Positions 32,641 through 42,539 of a DNA stretch of 60,000 nucleotides are shown piece by piece. Source of the stretch: Symsagittifera roscoffensis (lineage: Eukaryota > Xenacoelomorpha > Acoela > Convolutidae); NCBI RefSeq assembly GCF_963678635.1, contig NC_087063.1, forward strand, positions 39,944,759 through 40,004,758. The letters run 5' to 3'. The translations under genes were made by a program, and so were the position numbers. The notes beneath the pieces are model-generated. The model saw nothing but the letters and a program-made list of their open reading frames with translations. It was not told the DNA's origin and did not search any database. Each line of letters begins with the position of its first letter. Positions within the stretch are counted from its first letter, which is position 1.

Positions 32641-33187
32641 AGTTTAAACATGGTGAGATAGTGAAGCCCGCATTTAAATATATAATAGATGAGCAATCAG
32701 TGCTTTTCGACGCTTTTTTGCATGCAAAATCTAAAGCCGAACAACCTTGAATTTTTCGTCTGGCCAAACTCAAAATGCGAGATCGTCGGATATCCGAAGA
32801 TTATGCTAGCCTAATTTTTAAATACTGCAATGAACATCCAGATTTTACTGAAAAAAATTAGCAAAATTAGTTAGAAACCGAAACACAGAAAAGAAAACAG
32901 ATTAGGCCGCACCAAAAAAAAACAAACGGCAGTGAAGATGATCAAATCATTTTAATTTTGGAAACTAATCGCAGAAAAACAATAGCCATCCTGAGCAGCA
33001 GTTTTCCTGTTTCAAGGTTTACTATTCGACGCTTTGGATGCAATTGCCCGCCGTGGTTATAATTTTCGAGCAAAACTCTGCTTTATGAACTTTCGACGTT
33101 ATGTTTATTTCAGTTTTAATTTCCGTTGATATCTAGACAGTTGCTCTTTTTAATTAATTCTGTCTGTCCGAACTTTTTGCAACTCTC

Positions 33188-35795
33188 TATACTACTACTT
33201 TACATGCGTTACCTCTAGAATCCCTATCATTCCGCTCGAATAGTCCCGCAGTGGCATTCCTATCATACAAACCATAGCAGATTTTATACATTTCTATCAT
33301 TGTCCCTCCTTTCCTTCTGTATTCCAGCGATGATAGATTCAGTTCTTTAAGGCGTTCGTAATAGGATAGATTTTTCATACCATTAACTAGACGCGTCGCT
33401 CTTCTTTGTACGTTTTCTAAGATCTTTTGATGCTTGATCAGTCTTGGGTGCCAGACTAAGTTCGCAAATTCAAGGTGTGGCCGTATCAAGCATTTGTAGA
33501 TGTTTTAAAATACTTGTTTCGTGACTTTAGTGAAGCTTTTCTTAATTACTGCTATCATGCCGTTTGCCTTATTGGCTTTTTTAGTGACGTGTGTTTCGAA
33601 GGTCAGTTTGTTGTCAAGCCAGATACCCAGTTCTTTTTCGAGTTGCATTTCTTTAATGATTTCGCCATTGACTTTACAAATCCTCTGCATATCCAATTTC
33701 TTGTTTCCTATTGTCATGTGAACACGTTTGTCGATATTAAAGGACAAAAGACTTTGGCCTGACCAAATTTCTAGTGATTGTAAATCTTCATGTAAGCGTG
33801 TTACATCCAATGTATCTTCAATTTGACGGTATAATTTCGCATCGTCAGCAAACAGATATATTTTTGACGCTATTATGTCCGGCATTGTGTTGATGTATAT
33901 CAAAAACAGTACTGGGCCGAGTACTGAACCCTGGGGTATCGCACTTTTTACTGGCTGCCATGAGGATCTTGAATCGTTGATTACCACTCTCTGTTGTCGT
34001 CCCGAAAGAAAGTCTGTTATCCAGTCCAAGGTTCTTCCAGTTACTCCATACTGTCTAAGAACTCCGATTAGTCTTTTGTGTGGTACCGAATCGAAGGCTT
34101 TTTTGAAGTCCAAGTATATCACATCGACATTTTCTTGTTTGTCCATTGCCCTGGTGAAGTCATCAATTACTTTCAGGAGTTGTAAGTTTAGTGAACGTCC
34201 AGATCGAAAACCGTATTGTGCATTTGTTAATAGCCCTTTTTCATTGAAAATGATCCGTTAAATGCTTTCGAACAAACTTTTCGAATAACTTGCAACATAT
34301 TGATATTAAACTGATTGGTCTGTAGTTATCTGCCATCGGTTTTTTTACTTTTTTTAATATTGCAGAAGTGTTAGCCAATTTCCAGTCTTCGGGTAATTTG
34401 TTTGTCTCCCAAGAGGTTTGGAAAATAATCAAAAGTGGTTTTAAGATGAATTCTCGTAATTCAAATAGGACCCTAGGATGAATTCCATCTAGTTCAGGCG
34501 ACTTTGAAGTGTCTAACCGATTGAGTTCTTCTCGGATGTCATTCATTGTTAGCTCCAGGTTGCCATCAATGCTGGCGGTTGGTGGAGGGCTGATCTCCCA
34601 GTTACCCGGGGGTTCGTCAGTGAAAACCAATGCAAAGAAGTTTGAGAGCACTTCTGCCTTTTCATCGTCTGTGTCAGTTAGCATACCATTTGGTTTTATT
34701 AAAGCGGGGATTGCTTCTCTTATGGTAGTTTTTTGGCGCACGTAGCTCCAGAACTTTTCCGGATTAGTTTTAACTTCTGATGATATTTCTTTTTCACGTG
34801 TAAGTGCCTCCGATCGCGTGGCAGATCTAACGTCATTTTGTTTGGTTTTATATTTGGTTAAATTGTCGGCTGTTTGATAATTTTTGAATGTTTTCCAGGC
34901 TTTCTTTTTTTATCTTCATGCGCACCGCCCTTGCTAGCGGCATTTGGTTACCACTGCTGCGTATCTTAATTAAAGGCACAAATTTTTCGACTAACTTTTT
35001 TATGCAGTTTTTCAGTTTTTCCCATGTGTTTAACTGAACGTTTGGGTCAGCTAGATGGTTTCTCATCCCGTGGTAGTCTCCCTTTTCATAGTTTCTGCGG
35101 TTTTTACATTTGGATTTAATCCTGTTTACTGGCACATCTATCTTGACAAGGACGTGGTCACTTTTTCCGATTGGCGCCTCTAACGTGATGTCTAGATCTT
35201 ATAAGACTATATCTGACATCACAACATCAAGCAGTGATGTGATGCCTTGTCTCTGCCAGTTAGCCTTGTAGGCTCATTGATATGTTGTGTTAGTAGTGCG
35301 TCGTTTATTGCCTCTATAAAGGTGAACTCAATATTATTTTCATCTTTTAATGTACTCATGGCCTCCCAATCTATCTGTGGTAGATTTGTGTCTCCCACTA
35401 TTAGTATTGAGTCATTTGACTGTGTTTCGTTCAAATTGGCGATCAACTTTTAGTTGAGTTTGGACTTCTATACAATATACCAAAGTTGATGATGTTCCTG
35501 CCAATTTTGATTTTTAAAAACAAGTTTTCACAGAAAGAAGAATTATTTGTGCTCAAGGAGTAGTCAAGGTTTTCAGTAATATAAACTCAAATTTCGCGTC
35601 CTTGATCAGATGGGTTCATACTTTTTGATTCTATGTTATAGTATTGGATTTTATGCCATACTGGATTCCATTCTGCGCGAGAATTTTTCGGTTTGCCTTC
35701 CACTAGAGCGATGACATCAGGCTCGCATTTTTCTTGATTCGTTCTCCACGTGATTTCGTGCAGTTTGTCTTGAGTTAATGTGTCTATGTTTGTGT
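33188..35795 (-). pseudogene. LINE ORF2: endonuclease and reverse transcriptase (CR1/L2-like)
   Basis: Reads on the minus strand. The endonuclease (about 35795-35140) contains ILIVGDTNLPQIDW and NEPTRLTGRDKASHHCLML. The RT (34741-33505) contains SPELDGIHPRVL, MADNYRPISLISICCKLFEK, VIYLDFKKAFDSVPHK, IPQGSVLGPVLFLIYIN and the catalytic FADDAKLYRQI near 33845. The C-terminal tail RPHLEFANLVWHP ... QRRATRLV ends at 33187, where the Tc1-like element interrupts. At least three frameshifts, so inactive, but the sequence is well preserved and probably young. The element continues at 30006-29463. Confidence 0.88.
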
Positions 35796-35801
35796 ACCAG
35801 A

Positions 35802-36711
35802 TTAATAAAGACCGGTTTGAGGTTTTTTCTTCATTCTCATTATTTGCAACCCCCTCACAAGGTGCACGTAGTCTCCTTGTTCCTTTTCGTTTAAGTTTTT
35901 TGCCTTTGCTATCAATTTTCTGACTTCTTCTCGTTCCTTGAGACTCCTGTCTGGGCCAATCCGCAGGTTTTTGATTTTATATTCGGAATTTTTTATTTTA
36001 TTTAAGTTTTTCATTATCTCGTTTACATCTTTTTTGTTATCAAATGATACTAGCAGTGGTCTGTTTGTCGTGGCTTCATCGTTCTCCTTCCCAAATCAGA
36101 CAAAACTTGTGGCTGTTTTGTTTCCCATTTCGACCGATGCTAGAAATTTTTCTATCAGTTGTTTGTCTTCTACCTTTCTGTTATGTCCATCTTGGTGGGT
36201 ACTCTCAGGTGCTTTGTAAATTATCAAGTTCTTTTTTCTTCTTTTGTCGTCTTCTTCTTCTCTTTTTTGCTCTTCAGATGCTTCCATTATAATTTCTTTT
36301 AGTGGCTTGACTTTCGGTTGCTGGGCCACGTCCCATGGTTTCTGTTCAGTTTGATTCACGGCTCTTGTCCTGTTACAAACTTGTAGAAATCGTTCATCAT
36401 GTGGTTTAGGTTCGCCATTGTTTTGTCCAGATCGCTCTGTAGTGTTCTAGATTCTTGTCAGCTTCAATTTAAAGTTTAACCTTCGGTGTGCAGGAACTGC
36501 AACACCAGATGACTTCAGGTTGACACATGTAATCGTAGACTTGGTCAGGCATATTTATGCATGTTGTACAAAAGTGTTCATGACATTTATCACACTCCAT
36601 TACTATATCATCGATGTTACCATAGGTCTTATTGCACGTTTTACATTGCCAAGCGTCCATTTCACTAATAGATTCAGTACCTTTACGTCTAGTTTTCAGT
36701 TTTGGAGGCAT
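35802..36711 (-). pseudogene. LINE ORF1 with PHD-type zinc finger
   Basis: From the ATG at 36711: a basic start, then CKTCNKTYGNIDDIVMECDK, FCTTCIN and WCCSSC, the Cys4-His-Cys3 spacing of a PHD finger. A frameshift precedes a charged middle (EQKREEEDDKRRKKNLIIY) and the C-terminal RIGPDRSLKEREEVRKLIAK. PHD fingers are known in ORF1 of CR1- and L2-related LINEs. Confidence 0.8.
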
Positions 36712-36729
36712 ATTAAGGTTGATTTTATC

Positions 36730-36940
36730 AGACCGCTCTAAAACACTTAAGTCTCAGGAAGCTACCTAATGAATTCAACTTCACGAAAATTACTGGGCCG
36801 CACTGAGACACTGAAGTCTCAAAAAGCTACCCCGTAATTTCTCCTTCAAAAACACTAAGCCCTAATCTAATTATTACTGGGCCGCTCTAAGACAATTAAG
36901 TCCCAAGAAGCTACGCTTGTAATTTCAGAAAAAGCTACTT
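36730..36940 (-). repeat. LINE 5' UTR monomers (3 units)
   Basis: GGGCCGC(A/T)CT(G/A)AGACA... AAGTC.C...AAGCTAC recurs three times (about 36731, 36794 and 36880) directly upstream of ORF1. Tandem 5' monomers usually hold the LINE promoter; that role is inferred. Confidence 0.6.
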
Positions 36941-37344
36941 TTTTTGCTGTTCTTTTTCTGCCTTCGCTTCGACGTTGACTGTTTCTTTGACTTCTTCGTA
37001 GCAGACTTTGATCGTTTCTTCAGGACTAACTTTTTCAAGTTATTTCTAATTCTGTAGACGGTTCTGATTAGTCTCTCTTCAAGGATCAAAAACGGGTGGA
37101 TTTGCCTCGAATCTCGCAAGATTCTGTTGTTCTTTCTCTTTCTTGTGGATAATAACTTTTTTACTGAAATAATGAGGATGTCCAATGTTCTCAATCTTTT
37201 GAGTATGTCTGTGGAGTTGGTTCGCTTTGTGTATACTATTGCTGCGATCCGGTGACGCAGTCCGTAGAGAATCGAAAGCAGTACTTCTACTGAACAAGGT
37301 TTGCAACTGTTGCTGTGGTGGGGGGCCACAGTATTGTTTATCAA
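36925..37344 (-). CDS. Basic 139-residue open frame upstream of the LINE
   Basis: Unrecognised. The C-terminal half is extremely basic (KKLVLKKRSKSATKKSKKQS). The same frame extends upstream past one stop with non-random text (SVGGLSINPATKKKY). It may be a decayed ORF of another element or chance; AT-rich DNA favours lysine runs. Confidence 0.25.
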   Translation of the reverse strand: MINNTVAPHHSNSCKPCSVEVLLSILYGLRHRIAAIVYTKRTNSTDILKRLRTLDILIISVKKLLSTRKRKNNRILRDSRQIHPFLILEERLIRTVYRIRNNLKKLVLKKRSKSATKKSKKQSTSKRRQKKNSKKSSFF

Positions 37345-37582
37345 GTCGTGCTACAGAATAAGTTTGTCTTCGTTCTTCTGGATCGACTGGTATTTCTTTT
37401 TTGTGGCAGGGTTGATGCTCAATCCTCCTACTGATGTTTGGATGGGGAATATTTTTCGTTGGAAATTTCTAGGGGATGCGTCGATGGCCGCACGAAAAGA
37501 GCTTGCGCCAACAAAGTTCAACATAAATCTTCACCTGCAACACCTAGAACAGCAGGACTTTGCTATTTTTTCCGTTCAATAA

Positions 37583-37882
37583 AGCGATTTTAGATTTAGC
37601 TCTAGGGCATATATCTGAAATACACAGTTTGTATACGGGGAAAGGAAATCTATTTAATAAGTTTATCGCAACAATTACACACCTCGTTTAAACACCTCGT
37701 TTAGAAATTAAGTACCGATACATTCTCTGTAGCCAATATCAGAGCCTGATAAAAAAGATATTTAATGTAGTTTTCAGCAGGCAGTTGTATCATTATAACA
37801 CATTCTTTGCTATTGCTGAGCTTTGTTACTGAATTGATAATTTTGTTCGCCCATTCAAAACGGAGAGGAGCTTTGACTTCGG
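37583..37882. other. No feature seen
   Basis: AT-rich, no repeat or gene recognised. Confidence 0.5.
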
Positions 37883-38715
37883 TGTAATATTTGCCCAGAC
37901 ATTACACAGTGACGGAGCGTAGAAAAAGCACCTATTGACAACTAGCTAACGCCAGTTACCTTAATCCTACTCGTTTTTAACCGTCTTGACCTAGCCAGAT
38001 AATTTTCTGGTCTGTAAAGGGCTAAGTAATAAGTTACCATTTTTAGCCAAACGAGTTTTGATCAGCTTTCATTTATATGCGGAAACAACCACATAGTTGG
38101 GTCTCGGATCCCCAGACAACGTGATTACCTTTTACAACACGGCTAGAAAACCATAATTTAATCAGTTTTTAGTGACAGTTATTCACTAAATCCATTCGAG
38201 ATGGATTGACTCTTTCCTCGACTCTAACTGCTCATGCTCTGAAATACTAAATAATATGGGAAAAAGTTAAACAGGTTCAGGGCGTCACAGCAGCTAAATG
38301 TATAATTAAAGTTTCTCTCATTAATCTCTGGGCACTATGCCTCTAATTCCGTACTCTCCTGGAGATAAAGTCGTTATCTCTCCAATTTCGTGGAACGGGA
38401 GAGTTAGGATCCGTCCCGAATATCGCACTGGACCTTCCACCCACACGATTCTTCCAATAAAAACCTTATTGTGCTTTAATGTTATGATAAGAAGCTTCGT
38501 TTTTCTCTTAATTTTCACTCTAGCTTTCCTACTCAATTTCGTATGTGTCGCTGTTGTTGGGTTGTTTCGTCTGATTTTTGGCGAGTACGGCCGTTTTTCG
38601 CATTTCTCAGAAACTTTCCAGTTCAAATCGAAGTTTTGAAAATTTCCATTCTAGTACCTTCTGAGTCTCTTTTTTATCACAATTCCGGTGCTAACGCCTT
38701 TAATATTCCTTTTGA
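37883..38715 (+). mobile_element. 885-bp hairpin-ended element, copy B (3'-truncated)
   Basis: Starts TGTAATATTTGCCC and follows copy A throughout (ACGGAGCGTAGAAAAAG; CCATTCGAGATGGATTGAC; GGCCGTTTTTCGCATTTCT). It loses the match near 38715, before the terminal palindrome. Confidence 0.7.
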
Positions 38716-39166
38716 CCTGCAACGGCAGGTTCGACTGCCGGTGTAGGTCATACTCCCCGGACAGTCCCCTCAACAACAAGAAGAAGTGGCAGATCTTATA
38801 AAACGAGAATTCTCTCTAATTATCTTGAACAAAAAAGAAAAATTGGGGAAAAGTTAAGCATAAATTTTGAGATATCTGTCTGAAAAAAAAACCGTCTAAA
38901 TTTTTCATGAGTAACCGCAGTTGTTGGCGGGAGTCTTTTGCGGAGTGTCGTTTGCGCAAAACAAGAACTTTCTGGAATGAGGTTGTTCTGCACGTGTTCA
39001 AACTGGGTTGAACTCTTCTCAAAAAATCAAGCATCTCTTTCTAGTAGCATCGTTTTGAAATCTTGCAAGATACCCAAATGCACAACTTTTCTCTGAACAT
39101 TGTCCCAACTTGTTCAGTTGTTCTTGGCTCACACCACCTTAAACGCTCAAGTCTTTTTCATATTGA

Positions 39167-39835
39167 ATGTCTAGTGCTACGACGAGGTCCAGATTAACCT
39201 CTAAAAGTCAAGAGTGTTGCACCATGTATTCCAAATCAGTGGGGGAGAACTGGCTGATGTGCGAGGGCTGCGAAAAGTGGACGCATAGATCGTGTATGGG
39301 ATATTCTCATGATATCTTCAAACTTCTGGAGAGGATCGCAAAAGTAAAGTTTCTGTGCAATGGGTGCCTAAGTGCTGATTTTCGTCCAAAATCTACTGTG
39401 GATGTGGGCGAGCTGTCAAAAGGCATTGAGGACATCAAAGAGTCACTGGAGATCAAAAAATCTTGGCCTACGTGCAATCCTTCTCTTCCCCAACTGGAAA
39501 CTAAGTATTCTAGTGTCGTTAAATCTAGTTCCGGTACATCTCAAGAATTGCGATTTAGTGGTATGCCGGAAATTAGCATGGGTACTGACAGCAAAATTGA
39601 TAAATCGAATATTTTTGAGGGTGATGAAAAAATGATAAGCGATACAATGAAATTTCTTGGTGCAAATGCAAAGGAAATTTCCTCTTTCCGCAGACTCGGA
39701 AAATTTAACGCAACTAATAAAAGACCCAGACAAATTTTGGTGAAGTTTCGAAATGTTATTACGGCAGATAGATTATTTGCGCGAGCAACCATGTTGAAAA
39801 ATTACGAGCCAAACATCAAGGGAAACAAATATTAA
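39167..39835 (+). CDS. LINE ORF1 with PHD-type zinc finger (second element)
   Basis: 222 residues, intact. Cys/His spacing MCEGCEKWTHRSCMG plus CNGC gives a PHD-like finger in residues about 17-70. Later comes a segment with FLGANAKEISSFRRLGKF and PRQILVKFRNV, an RRM/CTD-like ORF1 core. Its role would be binding of the element's RNA. Confidence 0.78.
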   Translation: MSSATTRSRLTSKSQECCTMYSKSVGENWLMCEGCEKWTHRSCMGYSHDIFKLLERIAKVKFLCNGCLSADFRPKSTVDVGELSKGIEDIKESLEIKKSWPTCNPSLPQLETKYSSVVKSSSGTSQELRFSGMPEISMGTDSKIDKSNIFEGDEKMISDTMKFLGANAKEISSFRRLGKFNATNKRPRQILVKFRNVITADRLFARATMLKNYEPNIKGNKY

Positions 39836-40520
39836 GTTTTTCTATCAAACAGAAGATCTTCACTGCAATCAACATCTCACGGTGGAACATTAATTGGTGT
39901 TAAGTCGGGCTTAATGTCAGATCCTGCAATTTTTAGTTTTAATACCAACGGAGCGGCAGTAGCATGCTTTCTAAAGCTAGATAAACGGAAATTGCTGGTT
40001 GTCTCTTGTTATCTACCGCCTGCAAATATCAAATATTCTCTGAAACCAAGTGAAATAATTAACCTGTTTAAAGGCATAAATAAATTGCATAAATAAAAGA
40101 CATAAATAGACTTCAATTATCCTCAAAAAATTGGTGCAACATGTCATCAATTAAAGAAACCGAAATATCATTTTTGGAAGAAATAGAGAATCTTGAAGCT
40201 CATCAAAATGTTAAGTTTAATACTGCCTCAACTGGTACTCTTGATTTGATCTTCACCAACAATAAAATCCATCTAACAGATGTCCATACCTTAGACAGTC
40301 ACGATACATTGGGAAAACTTTCTAACCATTATCCGGTCGAAATCTCTTTCAACGTAGAGTTATCGGATCTTATTCGCCTTAAATTAATTAAAGAATCCAT
40401 ATTTAGTTTTTGCAACGGTGATTACGATTTGCTCAATGAGCAAATACTAGAAAACCCTTTTGACACTTACCGTTGGTCAAATGTAAATGTGATACTAAAT
40501 CCTTGGTATAACTAGTTATC
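39836..40520 (+). pseudogene. LINE ORF2 endonuclease domain, decayed
   Basis: GGTLIGVKSGLMS, KLLVVSCYLPP and STGTLDLIFTNNKIHLTDV with LSNHYPVEISF are endonuclease (EEP) motifs. The catalytic S-D-H is changed to S-N-H, and stops split the frame. Confidence 0.7.
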
Positions 40521-40559
40521 CTCGCTTATTAAAAAATGTATTCCAAAGCGCACTAAACT

Positions 40560-42170
40560 TAGATCATCCTTGCCGCCCTGGATAAGTCAATCGACTTTGA
40601 ACCTTATTAAACGTTTACATACAGCTCGAAAGAAATATACCGAGTCTCATCCAAAAGTTTTGCACTTACTTGGACAGACAGAAAAGAACGCCGAAATGGA
40701 CAAAGCCGATTATGAACAGTCTCTTGCGTCAGAGCGATCAACGGGAAAATTTTTAATATACTTTAAAGCTTCTCATAAGTCAAGCTTACCAAGTATACTG
40801 AAGTACAAAAATGAGACCGCCGATACCGATCCATTAAAGGCAGAATTATTTTCGAAATTTTTCGCTTCTGTGTAAATTGAATCGTGTACGTTTTCACAAC
40901 CACCCGAACGTTTTACTGAGCTCGAGATACGTGAAATATGTAAATCGTTGATCAAGAATAAAAGAAAAGGCCCCGATGATTTACCGCCTGTACTTTTCAT
41001 TAAATCACAAGCAACTCTATCTCATTCTATCTATCAAATATTTTCTAAAACTATTCAAACTAGGTGTTTTCCAGACTACTGGAAAGCAGCTATAGTCAGC
41101 CCAAATCATAAAAAAGACCATAAAAGTGACATTGAAAATTATAGACACGTCTCCCTTCTTTGTATAGTTTCAAAAATATTAGAGCCTATAATATTTAGGA
41201 GATTATACAAACATCTATCACCTATTTTTCATAGTTCACAATATGGGTTTCGGAAGAATAAGTCCACGGTCTTACAGCTATTAACTTTCTTACAGATAGC
41301 CAATATCAGGACGAAGCGAGTGATATGGAGATCGTTTTCACGGACTTTAGTAAAGCGATCGACCGTGTTGACCCCGGTATCTTCTTGATGAAGCTTTTCA
41401 AAAACGGAGTAGGTAGAAATCTGATCAAATTATCGAAATCTTATCTATCAAACAGGTCCCAATCTGTCAAAATGAATAGCGAAATCTCAGATCCAAAGCC
41501 CGTAACAATCGGAGTGCCCCAAGGCAGCATCCTCGGATCACTGTTTTTCCTAATTTTTATTAATGACTTGCCTTCTCTTTGCCAAAATGTCACACTTTTA
41601 CCTTTCCCCGATGATGCAAAATTCATCAGCCTAGGATTAGCTAAAGAAGATTTTCATAATGAAATTAATGTGATATACAACTGGACAGTGCAAAATAATA
41701 TGCCATTCAATGTTGATAAATGCACCCACGTGAGCTTTACTAAAAATTCAAACAAATTTTGCTTCAACAATACGGAAATCAAATTAGTGGACACTCAGAA
41801 AGATCTAGGAGTTATAGTTTCAAATGACATGATCTGGAATCTACACACTGACAAAGCAGGCTTAACAGCAAATAAAAATTTTTTCGCGATCAAAAGAAAC
41901 ATATCGAGTTTAAACAGAGTAGCGAAACTGAATTTGTTCAATTCCATGATAATCCCCGTGATTCTTTACGCAAGTCCGTGCTTTGGTTTAAATAAGTACG
42001 TAAGGTCCGAATTAGAAATGATTCAGCGAAGAGCAGTAAAATGGATTTGTGTGACATGCTCAACTCGAATTTTTGAAAAACCGCCTTTCACCCCAAAATC
42101 AAGATTAAACGTTTTCTCAAGGTCAAACTTCCAAACATGACCGACTGGCACAAACTCCCCGGATTCAAGA
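40560..42170 (+). pseudogene. LINE ORF2 reverse transcriptase, decayed
   Basis: PPWISQSTLNLIKRLHTARK, then RKGPDDLPPVLF, IENYRHVSLLCIVSKILEP and YGFRKNKSTV. After a frameshift near 41320 come FTDFSKAIDRVDPG, TIGVPQGSILGSLFFLIFIN and a mutated catalytic box FPDDAKF (usual FADD). It ends near RTSKLPNMTDWH-type codons at 42120-42150. Confidence 0.8.
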
Positions 42171-42520
42171 GTGAGGCCCCAGAAAGTTGAGTGCGTCTCA
42201 AGATACAGTGCCAGTGGTCATTTACAGAATTTTGCAGCAGATTTACTTTTATCTACACCCAAAATTCACAACCGTGCAAAATTGTCACATTATCGCTAAA
42301 CAGCAATCAAAATCTGCATACACCTGCACCCTGAATTTCCGCTTTATAAGCTAATGATTAAAATTTCTTTTGTTTTACCCATTCAGAAAAATGTCATGCA
42401 GTATTTTGATTCATATAGTACATATAACAAAATTGTAACAATAATTTCTAATTAAAATTTCTTTTCCGTGCCCTCAGATTTCATCTGAGTTCACACTGAA
42501 GCCCCTTTTTCTTTCCACCG
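42171..42520. other. LINE 3' UTR / junction, nothing else seen
   Basis: AT-rich transition between the LINE and the GC-richer virus-like block. Confidence 0.45.
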
Positions 42521-42539
42521 CTCACGACTTAAGAATCAA

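Larger units (their letters stand above)
30009..33187. mobile_element. Tc1/mariner-like element carrying a satellite array
   Basis: Terminal inverted repeats of about 36 bp (GCAAAAAGTTCGGACAGA at 30016-30033 and its complement ending at 33180) flank 3179 bp. The dinucleotide TA borders both ends (30007-30008 and 33188-33189), the Tc1/mariner target duplication. Removing it brings the LINE ORF2 halves together with a one-base frame difference. The left half is satellite. The right ~540 bp has scattered transposase-like words (RDRRISEDYASLIFKYCN near 32776), too decayed to prove. Confidence 0.75.
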
